From Cloeon dipterum (Eukaryota; Arthropoda; Insecta; Ephemeroptera; Baetidae): a DNA stretch of 64,000 nt. The stretch spans positions 11,474,545 to 11,538,544 of the forward strand of contig NC_088790.1 in NCBI RefSeq assembly GCF_949628265.1, in the 5' to 3' direction. Shown one piece after another: positions 24,001 through 35,751 of the stretch (positions are counted from its first letter, which is position 1; each line of letters begins with the position of its first letter). Both the position numbers and the translations under genes were made by a program. Below the pieces are notes generated by a model, which saw only the letters and a program-made list of their open reading frames with translations, was not told the DNA's origin and made no database searches.

Positions 24001-25382
24001 CCAGACTCTCTGGAGGCGAAAACCTACTCGGACAGCGTCCAGTCTCCTTTGTCCCGCGTGAGCTCCATCAGCCAGGACTCTCTGGACAGCAACCAAGAAA
24101 AGAACGACAACGAGGGTGATGTGACCCTCAGAAGCAGCTCCGGCAAGACGCCCTTGCGGCAGAGCAGCAGCCTGCTGTCCAACTCAGAGTCGCGTCCGCT
24201 GTCCGACTGCCATCTAAAGCTGGCGGACAACACCATCAGCCTGAGCGAGGAACTCCCGCAGATTACCGAAGTGGTGGTCAAGTCGGGAAGCCCCTTAAAG
24301 CGCTCTAGCCGCGTATCAAAGCGTCCGTCGTCCTCCATGTCGTCGTCCAACGAGGAAAGCAGCTCGCTTCCCACGTCACCCGTGCAGAAGGTGCCGGTGC
24401 TGGAGCCCGTGATTCAAAAAGAGGAGAAGAAGCAATCGACGTCATCATCCAGCTCTTTCTGCTCCTCCTCTTCAAAGGGGGACAGCATCCCTTCGTCCAC
24501 GGAGGACCTGGCGCAGACCAAGCAGCAGGGCAGTGACAAAGAGAATGTGGAAATTCGAATGGAACTTGCGAATGACGACGTCTTCATGCCAGAGGTGAAG
24601 CCACTTGGGGTCTTTGTCTGACTTTCCCGTTCTGTCCGCTTTTCTTAATGTTTAAAATAAATAAAAAGTCCGAGCAATTAATAAATAATTTATAATATTT
24701 TTTAGAAATAAATATCAAAATTCCGCCACAAATCTTATTTGATTCATTCGCCTTTTCAATTTTGAATGAGACAAATTCTTGAAAGAAAAAATCCTAAGAG
24801 TTCGCTTATAAAATTATACTTTTAAAAAGCTTTTTCCCTTATTTCCCAATACTTCGGCTACTTTTTAAAATCCGTGTCTGCGTGCGTCAGTCGTTCAATA
24901 TTTTTGTCGCACTCCCCGCTGGCCGACCACGCGGTGGATAATATGCATATTTTGTAATCGCAAAACTTGGATATTGTGCTTCGCAGGAAAGGGAGACGGA
25001 GTCATTGCAGGGCAAGCGAATGAGTGTCGAAAGGAATGCCAGCTATCATCGAGCCGTGGAGAAATCCGGCAGCCTGCCACTCCCGCGAAAAAACGGACAG
25101 CCAGGTAAACAAGATAACGCGCGCGCCTGACTGGCGAAGCAGCGCTGATTAGGAAAAAATTGTGTACACGTGAAATTGAGCACCAACAAAAGCAATAATT
25201 ATTGCATTTTTATCAGTAGTGCGGCTAAATCTCTGATTAGAATATATAAATACGCTCTGATTTTTTGATTCGCAGGGAGACGCAGCTCAAGCAACGCGTC
25301 TCGCATACCCAGGCCGATTTTGAAAAAGCCCCGCAGGCGAACAGTGGACAACTGGCCCTCACACAAAGTCACAGAACTCTGA
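21091..25382 (+). CDS. CRIB-domain protein with Phe/basic motif array, unrecognised
   Basis: I do not recognise a named gene. Exons 21091-21252, 21516-21660 and 21719-24621 give 1069 aa, ending PLGVFV. A longer form leaves the third exon at 24594 (GAG|GTGAAG) and adds exons 24987-25104 and 25276-25382, all in phase. Residues 19-32 (DIGAPLNFSHVVHV) match the CRIB consensus I-S-x-P-x(2)-F-x-H-x(2)-H-V, so binding of Cdc42/Rac-GTP is likely. The following AGVTEDQLSNLAVYETIVNF resembles the WASP GBD helix (GISEAQL..). The rest is low-complexity: acidic linkers alternate with short Phe-rich/basic blocks such as FLSRLLFRGRKKS and RDFFKFKSKKA (residues about 120-600), then a Ser-rich tail. No WH2, VCA, kinase or SH3 domain was seen, so it is neither WASP nor PAK. 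The role as a Cdc42/Rac effector is inference. Confidence 0.75.
24656..24665 (+). terminator. Poly(A) signals of the short CRIB-gene isoform
   Basis: Two overlapping AATAAA hexamers lie 35-44 bp after the stop at 24621. They would end a transcript that reads through the 24594 donor. This supports a composite terminal exon: unspliced and polyadenylated here, or spliced on to 24987. Confidence 0.55.
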
Positions 25383-25604
25383 GAAATGGATTTTGAACCT
25401 TGTTTTATACTGCTTTTAAGTCAAATGACTGTGTAATTTTTATCCTGTCTGTGTTTTCATGATAATATATAAATTTCTGAGCCGTGAAGGAATTTATTTT
25501 CATTTTCTTAGAAATTAAACACTGGGAGGTTTGAATAATTCTAGTAGAGTTTATTGCTAATCCGGAAAAATAGAGAGGAACGAACAAATCTGGGTAATTG
25601 GCAC
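25383..25604. other. Convergent 3' region
   Basis: Short AT-rich interval between the stop of the long CRIB-gene form and the stop of the minus-strand secreted protein. The reverse complement of AATAAA at 25550-25555 lies about 50 bp beyond the latter's stop and is a good poly(A) signal for it. Confidence 0.5.
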
Positions 25605-26441
25605 TCATCGGCCGTAGTAGTAGGTGTTGCCGTTGGACCAGGTGATGGTGGAGACGCACTCCTTCCTGAACCACACTTTGCCCACTTCGCAAGGGAAGTA
25701 CTTGTTATTTTCAGAAGAGGAAGGGTCATCCGAAGACTTCCTGTCGGCGCCGCTCATTTCTGAGGCCGTTTTATCACCCATCTTGTTCATTCCTTCAAAA
25801 GAGAATTAAAATTTTTGGTCTGATTATAAAACATTTAAAACGTTCAAATTCACGATGAAAATTTAATTTACATGAGATTTTAGTGGGGTTTTTTGTAAGG
25901 TTAAATGGAGCAGATTAGCGGAATTACAGCAGATTTTGTTAATCTTTTCTAACAGCCAACCCTCAACCACATTTTTTAAAAATTATTCCACTGTCATGAA
26001 ATTCTGAACTATTTGTGAAAAAATAATAATTAATAAATGCACTCAATTTTCTCGTCTTTAGAAAAACAAAATAATTTTGCGTTGCACAATTCTTCAATAT
26101 GCATCAACTTTTTGTCTTCATCATATTTACATCTTTTAAAAAATTTTAGAATTGAAAAAAAAATCACTAAATGCTCTTTAAATTACATTTCTGTGCTGTT
26201 TTGCCCTTATAAATTTAACTTTAAGCCACAGACAAACAAGCAAAATTTTTGGCAAAATAATACCTCCTGCTTCAGCCTTCTTGGTGTCCGCCTTGTCCGT
26301 CTTCTTGTCCATACCAGTGACTCGAGCAATGGGCTGCATGTCGGCGGCCGGCTTCATCATCATCATCATCATGGGTTCGGCAGGCAGGGCGAGCGCGACT
26401 CCAACGACGAGGAGCACGAGGAGCAAAGCTGCGGACTGCAT
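25605..26441 (-). CDS. Small secreted protein, unrecognised
   Basis: Two exons, 26441-26264 and 25792-25605, join in phase 1 to give 121 aa. The first about 19 residues (MQSAALLLVLLVVGVALAL) are a clear signal peptide, with cleavage probably before PAEP. A run of six methionines (residues 24-29) follows. The middle is a charged Lys/Asp/Ser segment, and the C-terminus is an aromatic domain with only two cysteines: YFPCEVGKVWFRKECV, then a Tyr-rich end. I chose the ATG at 26441 because it begins the signal peptide; an in-frame ATG at 26489 lies further upstream. A TATA box (TATAAAA, 26508-26502) is spaced correctly. The two Cys probably pair. It may be a lineage-restricted haemolymph, cuticle or immune peptide, but no function can be assigned. 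Confidence 0.8.
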
Positions 26442-26501
26442 GTTTCGGACTCGAGGACGGACTTGGGTCGACTGAGCTACCTCCTGCACTTTGCCGCACC
26501 G

Positions 26502-26508
26502 TTTTATA
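26502..26508 (-). promoter_or_regulatory. TATA box of the small secreted protein gene
   Basis: TATAAAA on the minus strand lies about 60 bp upstream of the chosen ATG at 26441, which would put transcription start near 26475. A TATA promoter with a very short 5' UTR is typical of abundant or inducible secreted proteins in insects. Confidence 0.6.
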
Positions 26509-29500
26509 CCCGGGCAGCCCTGCTTTTGACGGCCAAGGTTGAACCTTTGTGAGCAGCATCACGCAGGAGTCGGTCCCGGATTTGCGTAAAAAATAACGAG
26601 GAACCATTCATCAAGGCGAAGCCTCATCAGCGGAGGAAAGCAAAAGTGCGGTTCGCTCTTTGTCAGTCTTCATTTAGAAGACGTGGCAGCAGCGGAATAA
26701 AAAAAATGGCAAAGTTATGTGCTTGTCGAATATTATTTAATAGAGATGGGTAGACTCGACGCTTGGAAACATTTATTGATGGGTTCGTTGTCCCGCGATT
26801 TAGAGGAATTTTTGACTGAATTGCCCATACCTATGGGTTGTTGAACCGAGAGTTTGCTGGCACAATTACTAATTTAAATAAATTGATTAAATACTTCGTT
26901 AACTTTTTCATTCAAAAATTAAATTTTCACGATTTTGCCCTCAATAAAGAATGAATTTTATTTGCCAATCGTTGATTTTTTTATATTTTGTGAACTAATA
27001 GGAGATGACTGACCAAAATTAAAATTGATTTGTTTCAGGATATAGAAATTTTAGCTTTGCGTGCTTATTTTAACGCAGGAAAATATTTCTTGTGAGTACA
27101 CGTACGGAATAACAACAAATCAACATCTAACTACCATTAAATAATTTTATTTAATAAACCAAAAAAATCAGATTGTTTACTCTAAATATATCTAGAAAAC
27201 ATTTTATTATAGATTTTGTGAATATTTTTGTTTAACTAACAGCTACGCGTTTGACGTGATATTTTTAAAAATAATTGTATCAGCTTGTGGTTTTCCACGT
27301 TGAAAAACTCCAAAATCCTTATGACTTTTATTTTTACTGGCATACATGCATCATAAACGGCGGATGATTTATCTTCATCCAATTAAAAAGAGCTACACTG
27401 CTTTGGACTAATTTATTGGCAGGCATTAGTGCTGCACACCTAAATAAATCTGTTATGTTTTGTGCTCTGCGCAATTGTTGCAAAATTTATGTTTCACTCT
27501 TGTGCTCCACAACACGGCAAGCAGTTATTAAATTTGCTTAATTTAATAGTCAGCTGTCAGAGTTTGAGAAGAGAGCACCTCAAGGTCTCGTCAAGCAGCA
27601 GAGCAAATTATTACACAAAATGATGATTAATGGTGCGGTGCGGTTGCTGCTCTGCTGCGAATTTCTGCCAAAATGGCCAAAATATAGAAAATTAAACGTG
27701 AATTTTATTAATCAAGCGGATTGAACTTTTTCAACGAAGATCTGAGGGTCAGATAATGAACAGGATAAGCCGTTAATAATAATAATAATATTTTTATCTA
27801 TTAAATAGAAGTGGAAAGAGCAACACTTGGTCGTCTATATCTGAGTTTTATTATTTTTGTTAGTAAATGTTCTGAAAATTTACCGCTGATATCATAAATA
27901 AATTTTTTTAAACTTTTGGTTAAAATGCCTAGTGCATATTTGATAAATGTTCTTATTCTAACACTTTTTGTCCAGTTTCAAACCTTACTTGACAGTGAGA
28001 AATCTCAATTTGAGCAATTTTTTTATAACATGCGCTCAGGGGAATTTAAAGAATATGTATGTAAAAAATAAGAAAAAATCGTGCTCGTTTTTGGTGCCGG
28101 AAACGCAGAAAAATCACGTCAGCCTTCTCTTTCATCGCGTATTTCTTCAAGTGTGTGTGCGCTCACTCACGTCTGCTTATTCTATTACCAGCATATGTAT
28201 TATGCCGTTCCATGCACCGCGCGGTCCGTTTGTTGTTTCGCGTGGATTAGGAAGCACTGCAAGTCGTGTGTTTTAAATGCAAAGACCTTGTTTCAAATGC
28301 GCCAACGAGTAGGCGGACTCTAAAATTAACCGTCAAAAGATGACATCATCGCTTCGGTTAAAGAGAAAAAAAAATGATCCATTATATGTATAATCAGGAG
28401 GTTCGTAGTAAATCTGATTTTCAACATCCGCTTATTCATTTTTGGTTTTCTTTCGACTGCGATCAAGGGATTAAAAGTTTAGATATTCTCATTATCTGTG
28501 TTTTTCAGGCTCTTTACGCCGCAATTTGACCGTTACACTCGTCTCAATTCATATTAAAATAAACCAATTAGTTTTTTCTTCTTGTTTAATTTGTTTTGTT
28601 TACTTTGGCTACACAAACTGATTGTAATAATACATATTTAACTTAGCCAAACTGCGGCTATTTGGTTTTAAATAAGGGAGAGTATAGTTCACAAATTATA
28701 TGCGTTTAAATATTAATAAAATCTTCTTTGGTAGACAAGTTTGAAATATTTTACCCATTTTGTTAGTGTATTATTACATACCTAATTAAAAAATATATCA
28801 TGAAATATGTGCTCATATATATATACTCAATTATAAAAAAAGATGATGGCGTATTTCCAAGGCGTTTTTTTACAGCCTGCGGCAGTAGATCGTCTATTGC
28901 TCGGTTTTGGCATCAAACAAGCGAGGGGATGATTTCCAGGGGGTACATTTGTCCACTAAAATGGAATGGCCAAAAATCTATTCTAGAAATTTAGAGTGCC
29001 CAAAAGTTTTTCATTGCATGACAGAAAATTGCCTGAAATTTTTCCTCCGTATTGGAGCAGACAAAAATTTTGGGGTTAAGCAGTGGTGGATTTCAGGGCG
29101 AGATTGATGTGAAACCCGCTGGCCAACGACCTTTTATGGCTCATCGAACCGGAAAAAGGACTTTCGACTCCCAAAAAAGCCATTTTTTAAAATTGTTTTC
29201 AAATGGCCTTCGGTGAGTTTGAAAGTCAGGTTTTTTTTCAAGGCCTCGATTTGACGACAGAAAGATCGTTCAAAAGGCGAGAGACCCCTTTTCTGCTTCT
29301 AGAAAGTGAGATTCAGTATTTGATAGTCTACTTCAGTGGATTACAAAAATTACAGGACCTTTGATCTTCGATCCTTAACTGAGAGTCTCTATATCTATAC
29401 TATCGTTTAGAACTGAGGGCCAATTTCAAAAGTGGCCTACTGCCTCAATAGAAACTAGAAACCTTTCAAGGAACACTTTAATTTTAAAATAAAATGAATC

Positions 29501-31069
29501 AATTTTTTGAAGAAACTTTTCACAATAAATATTAATTTTGCTTCTGTGTAAATTATGCATTTATTTGTTTATAATTTCATTAATTGTCTTAAGGGTTTTT
29601 GTTTCGTTCTCCATTCATTGATTTAGAATTCAAGCTAAAAAAATTACATATTGTTCTAGGATAAAAATTAATTAAAACAAACTGATTTTATAAATCCAAA
29701 TAAGCAATGAAATACATATTATCAGACATTACACGGGAGCAACCAAATATTTTTTGGACATTATAGATCTTAACAAGCTATTTCTCAACACAATAATGCA
29801 CCAACAATCAGTACATTTTTGGGAAAGCCCATTGTTACCTAATCGTCACGTACATGGTTGGTTTAAAGAGGAATGATACTGGAAAAGCCTGGAAAATGCT
29901 TGTTGCCAATGCATAAACTCGTCTCTTAGGATTCAGTTAAAGCCTAAATTGACCTAAGAAGCACTGTAATTTTTCGAGAAAATTGGCTGGAAAGTTACCG
30001 TGCTTTTCAAATGGTAATGGCTGGCTCCTTACTTGAAATCCGATTTAATTTCAAAATCAAGAGTTTCCCCAATAAGTGGCACACCGTTGGACAGATCTCG
30101 ACGAGAGGAATCGGAATATGCAAAGAAAATATGTTCAAGCACTGTAAGTTTTGGAGAAAATTGGCAAAATTTGAATTTTTATTGTAGGAAGGGCCGTTTT
30201 TTATTATTGCAAATTGTTGAATAAATTGTTTATCGATCAATTGTTTTTATGGCACCCAACATTTTAAATAATTTTCAATTGTTGCCCAGCATCATCCCAC
30301 TTTAAATTTTAATAACACTATAGACTCCACGAAAAAAGAGCACAAAAACTTTTCCAAGAAGCTGTTCAAAATTACATAATCAGGAACGATCATTCAAGTA
30401 AAATGTCGACAAAATTTTTATCAGTTTAAATACGTTTAAATTAAAAACAAAACTGACGTTTCGATTTCGATTGCGTAACAATCAATACCCAGAAATTAAT
30501 GCTGGGAATTTTAACTTTTAAAAACAATTTGAATGATATCAAAACACTCATAATAGAAGTGTTAAAATATACGGAAAGCTGCACACCTGTGCAACAGCTA
30601 ATAAGTCAGTATTCATAATAATTATGTATCATATTATTGTGATAAATTTTAATATGCAATTAAGATGTTTTTGATTTTTTCAAATTTTCAAATATTTTCC
30701 TTTTTCAAATTTACAATGGTATAATATACATAAATTAAATATTGGTTTTTGTCGTTTTAAATATCAAAGGAGGGGGAGGGAGAAATTATTAGTTAGGGTT
30801 AAGGTTTTAAGTGACGAAACTTTTGTCATCAGTTGTTTACACAGTGTGACTTTTGAGCTCTGTTGAGTAGTTTTGTTTGCCAAAGTAAATAAATTATTAA
30901 CTTGGTGGGAATTCTAACATTAAACTTTTAGTTCTGTCGATTCAGTCGAGCGATTCACACTGTCTTATCGTTATTCTCTTACTTTATTCGATTAATTTTT
31001 GTGGGAGGTGCAGCACTTTAGATATAACTTTTTGCCTATTGGCGTTTACTTATTAACCTTTGTTTTAGA
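26509..31069. other. Gene-poor AT-rich interval
   Basis: About 4.5 kb with no supportable gene on either strand. Open frames are short and of random composition. A short AAT run lies near 27775-27791. The stretch 28.86-29.46 kb and the patch near 30.06-30.12 kb have the mixed texture of decayed repeats. The latter contains CACCGTTGGAC followed by a TCTCGACGAG block, which resembles a sequence inside the inverted repeat further on. The last about 330 bp is the receptor gene's 5' flank. Confidence 0.5.
30745..31069 (+). promoter_or_regulatory. 5' flank of the receptor gene, duplicated downstream
   Basis: This stretch before the receptor ATG reappears in diverged form at about 35965-36302. Shared landmarks in the same order are AATATCAAAGGAG, CAGTGTGACTT, GAGCTCTGTTGA, TTTGCCAAAG, AATTATTAACTT, TTCGATTAATTTT and TTTTAGA next to the start codon. 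Matching across both promoter and start shows that the second copy arose by tandem duplication of genomic DNA, not by retroposition. Confidence 0.8.
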
Positions 31070-34000
31070 ATGAAGAATTGTGGTTTTGGCCAGTTATTTA
31101 ACTCAGCAATGGCTTGCAGTGAGACGGTATGTCTTGTGCTACTGGCCGTTCTTTTGCTGCCCTGCGTGTCCAGCGGCTGCATGTTCGGCATCCCAGCAAC
31201 TCTGGGAGGTGAGTAATATTTTCTTCGTCCCGGTATTTCTTTCCAGACGAGTAACAGAAAGAAGTTCACAGCAGGATTTTGGATTCAATACTGTTGTTTC
31301 TTCACCTAAATTCGAAATTTAACTGTTATGCAAATTATTTAAAACCATCACAGGATTTCTGGCTTGAATAATTCTGTAAAATAGATCAGGCATGGTATTA
31401 AACGTTTTCTTTCAACCCTTTTTGCAGCGACTTATCCTGCCGGAGATATCTTTCTGGAGAAAGGCCAGTCGTTGAAGATCACGTGCAAGCTGGACGAAGT
31501 AGATAAAGTGACGAATGCGAACAAAATATTTTTCACTGACGGCAATGAACGGGTCCCGAAGCGCTTTGTCAACGTGATAGATAAGTCAACTGCCAAATTG
31601 TTGATTCCCAACATGACCCTTACCAATCATTCGGTATTCTACTGCAGACTCCAAACAAAGGACAAAGTCGTCTGCCTCAACCAAGTGGTTGTCGGACGTA
31701 AGTTCTTGCCCATTTTTTGTGTGTGTCCAAATTGTTTGTATGTCCCTCCTTCACAGTGAAACCGCAAGAACCGCAAAACTTAACTTGCATCTCCAAAAAC
31801 TGGCAGTCACTTACATGTAAGTGGGACAAGGTGGATCACTACACACCCACAACCTACACTATTCTCTACACCCTGGCAGCGCGAGGCAGCAGAAGGTAAG
31901 TGCGCATTTCTTCGCTCTTACCGTCTCAGCTCGTGTCTTTTTCCTCAAACTAACTCTTTGCTTCATCGGTATGGTCCAATGGCAAATACAATCATTTCTT
32001 ACCCCGTTTTGGGTTCAGTCATTTATTTATACAATTCCTATCTCGCACGCGACTGCTTCTGTGCCAGTCTGATTATGCAGTGGGGGTGAAGGTATGCAGC
32101 AAAGGTGCGATTCACCTTTGCATTGCCACCTATTGCAATCAAGGGAATTATCCCAACATTGATAAGCAACTTGTAGTGGCGGGAAGCGCCCACAAAGTCG
32201 AGAGATTGCAGGGTTTATTTTTTGTTAAAAACTTAAGAGAGAATCGTAGAGAATCGCTACTTTTGATTTGCAGGTTCAGGATCAGGACCGACAGTCAATT
32301 ATGCAATTCTAGATTTTCCTTCGACACGCAAAAAATCAGGTTCGCATTGTGTTTTCAAAATACAAGAATTGATTGAAACTTGAATTGCGAAAGTGGAACA
32401 TATTCACATTTAAATTTTGAATTAGGCGACCACTCGCGGTTGTTCTCATGTTGAGAAAAAATAAAACCAAACTTTATCCTCGTTGTTTCAATTTCGTCGT
32501 TTGATTCTCACATTTTAATTTTTGCAAACATTGCTCATACGATTGGGCATTTTCGACATTTTTTAGATCGCTAAGATGACCATTCTCATTTTTTGCAGAC
32601 AAATTTTAACTCCAGTAGTGTTTTCTTACAAATTTTTTAATGTGTATGATGTTTTTGCTGAAATTTTAATCTTGTCATATATTATTGCTTTTCGACATTT
32701 TTCGTTACAAAAAAATTATCTGGCATTGTTTTGGTAAAATTAGTAGTTTTGTTCTAAAACTGGAAATTTCCATTCAAATTCTATATTGTTCCCATGTTAA
32801 AAGCAAAGATGGTTAATAGTTCTACAAACCTTTTGAAACGTGGAAAATAATCGTATAAAATGAGAGAGTATGTTCTGGTGGGGAATTTTGGGACATTGTG
32901 TTTTTTCCATATTTCTTTTGTTCGTGACATTACTTATCAATCAAATCTCTATTCAGCGATTTAATCGTACTGGAGAACCCCTGCCCCGTCAACGACGTTC
33001 TTTGTTATCGTGTAATTTACTCAATTAAATTATTTTAGGGACTCCAAAGTTCACGATATGGCATACCTTATTGAATAATTTACGTGTTGATTTCGTCAAA
33101 TGCGCCAATTAATCACTACAACGTTGTATTGTAAAGAGGCGTACTTAAGGTGACACAAAAAAATCCGCCCTCCCCCATGAATTGCAACTAACCCACTTTT
33201 CGCGGACGCTGTCCGAGCGGCGAGTAATCTTACTGATCCGTCCACAGTCAACTACTCCGATGTCCAACGGATAGTGACAAGAGGAACAACACCTGCACAT
33301 GGGATTTCTCCACGAGCCCAAGCTACAGAACGGGTTATGAGTTCTACACCATCACCATGGCCGGTTACAATGCACTGGGAAACGTCACCTTCCCGCCTAT
33401 AAGGTACCATCACTACGCACACGGTAATTACTTCAGTAATAATTAAAAAATAGTCTTGTGCGATGATTATTATCCCTATTTTGGATTAAAAGTTGAATAT
33501 CTGCTGCAATTTACAAAAATATCCGTCTATTGCAGTGATACCAAGCCCTCCCGAGAACCTGCGTGCGCATAACGTGACGACGCACAGTGTGACGCTCAAA
33601 TGGGCAGTGGCGTATCCCATGCAGATTTTTCCTCCAGGTCTGATCACCAGGGTGGAGTTTAGACACAAATGGATACCCGAGGGCCAGTGGATCGTATGCG
33701 TGCAGAATTGATGTAAAATACATTTATTTACAATTTGCCTTTGTAGACTGTGAACACAACCAATTTGCCTTATAACCCTGTCAATATGACGCTGCATATC
33801 ACTAATTTGCCGTACGCACACACGAACTACACTATTCGAGTGCAACACAAGTCACAAAAGGCGCAAGACAAAGGCTACTCAGAGCCAGCCACCGTCAATA
33901 TAACGACTAAATCCGAGAGTAAGTATAATTGTTCTGTCAACTGCAAGTACGAATGCCGTGTCACCGATTTCAGAGCCAACCGCGTCTCCCAAGGTGGACA

Positions 34001-35751
34001 TGGGCGGTTTCGAGAATGAGAAGCCAAACGACGCGTCTTTACGTAATATCTACCTCTACTGGGAGCGTATCCCAGAGTGCTTGTACAACAGTGACGACTT
34101 TGAGTATCAAATCGAGATTGAGGAGGAGAGTGGCGCACTACTGTAAGGCTCAAATGGTTGGTAATCTTTTTCTCTCTAAAATTAATATTTTTTGCAGCGA
34201 TATCGTCAAGGCTGACAAAACCTCGTCGTACATCAAAATCAAGGGCCTCTTGCATGATGCGTACACGTTTAAAATATACGCAAGGAACAACCTCGGTGTG
34301 GCGGATGCTCCGTCCGTGATCAAAGTGCCACACTATAAATCTTGTAAACCCTATTGCATCAAGGGGCCGTTGGCTTTCACAAAAATCGAATACGATGACG
34401 GAGTTACTGAGCTGTCGTGGAACGAACCTGACACTCCTGGCCTCGGGGAACTCTCTGGCTTGTTACCAATCGTTGACTACACTATTTTCTGGTGCGAAAA
34501 CTCAAAGGATAAGGCATTCCAGTGCACTGTAAGTCTAATTTTGCCTCAGTACTGACTTGGAATTCTGTTTGAAACTCAAATTTTTCTAGGGATCCATGAA
34601 CTGGATTCGCGTTCCGGCCAATGCCAACTGGCACAACGTGACCATTCCTGATAAGAACCGTACTTACCAATTCGCCATATCAGCAAACAGTAAAAATCAG
34701 AGCTCTGGCCTATCGTGGACAGTTTGCACTGTCGCACACGACAAAGTCATTGAGGGATTGACCCAAGTCGGCTTAAGCAAGGTCGGCTCCACCTTCTTGG
34801 AGATCTCCTGGAACCTTCAATGCTCCCACCGAATTGGGCAGGTTCTAGGCTATAATTTCCGCTACTGTCCCATTATCCCAGCACAGCTGAGAAACTGCAA
34901 AGGTAAATAAGAGTCAAGATTGAATAGAACAATCTCTTTTTAGAATCTTTGAAATTATTATTAACAAAGTTTGATCAGAAATGAGGACATTTAATCAGCT
35001 TCCAGAGTTTTTTTTAAATGTTTGCACTATTTCATAATTGCTCTAGAATTTTGTGTTCGAGTCAATATATAAATGTTTGGAATATTTCTAAAAATATTAA
35101 TTAAGAAGCTGAATCTTCAAGAAATATAAATTGATATAGTAACCATTTGTCTTCATGCAAATTTTGAAAGAACCGTTGGCGTATGTGCACTTTCAGAGCC
35201 GTCCAAAGTCCAGTTTGTGCCAGGAGACGCTAACACGGAACTTGGCAACATCACAGGCTTGATGCCGTACACAGCCTACATGTACAACTTGACGGTGCTG
35301 AGCATGGGTGGTGAGGGTGTAGGAGAAACGGAGTTCGCCACCACCCTGGAGGCAGCACCCGAGCCTCCGAGAGACCTTAAGGCCACCCACGTGACCAGTT
35401 CGACAATCCATATCTCGTGGTTTCCACCGGCCAGGTCCAACGGCAACATCAAGTACTACGAGGTCAACTTCACGCTTGGCACAACCAAAATCGACGGCAT
35501 CTTCACGGTCAGTTTCTATAAAATTCAGAATTTTTATTTTATTGAGTTATTACTTTTAAATATGCAATCATATTAAAATATTTTTCTTTCTTCAGTCAAC
35601 CGGTCTGTATGATCTTCCAAGCTTTACAAACATGTCCATCTACGTGAGGGCCTGCACGATTGCCTGTTCTAACAAATCTAACGTCATCATGACTAGAACC
35701 TTGATTGGGAGTAAGTTATCGGCTGAGATTGCCGCGATATGCTCTATGTGA
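31070..35751 (+). CDS. Domeless/gp130-like cytokine receptor ectodomain, apparently secreted
   Basis: Class I cytokine-receptor-like protein, related to insect Domeless of the JAK/STAT pathway. Exons: 31070-31208, 31428-31697, 31757-31895, 33248-33423, 33536-33693, 33747-33918, 33974-34142, 34198-34528, 34590-34902, 35197-35507, 35596-35751. All phases agree, giving 777 aa. A signal peptide ends near residue 35. An Ig-like N-terminal domain follows, then a cytokine-receptor module with the paired-Cys signatures TCISKNWQSLTCKW and RCPTDSDKRNNTCTW, then a domain whose GYSEPATV is a weak echo of the WSxWS box. Four further FN3-like domains follow, the last two including MPYTAYMYNLTVLS and IHISWFPPARSNGNIKYY. 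There are many N-glycosylation sites. No membrane helix or cytoplasmic tail follows in this window. The last exon reads through a strong donor (GGA|GTAAGT, 35710) to a stop. It is either a soluble decoy or binding protein, or a gene whose 3' part was lost. Confidence 0.8.
31896..33247 (+). other. Large intron of the receptor gene
   Basis: The only long intron (1352 bp) of a gene whose other introns are mostly 50-300 bp. It is AT-rich. Short open frames inside (for example 32080-32376) lack splice-phase fit. An exon-like block at about 32958-33010 has an acceptor and a donor, but it would shift the frame of the following Cys-containing exon, so I left it out. Confidence 0.45.

Noticed and set aside
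32958-33010. Extra exon in the large receptor intron (Cys-containing block with acceptor and donor)
   Set aside because: Its inclusion shifts the frame of the next exon, which encodes the conserved Cys-Thr-Trp signature.
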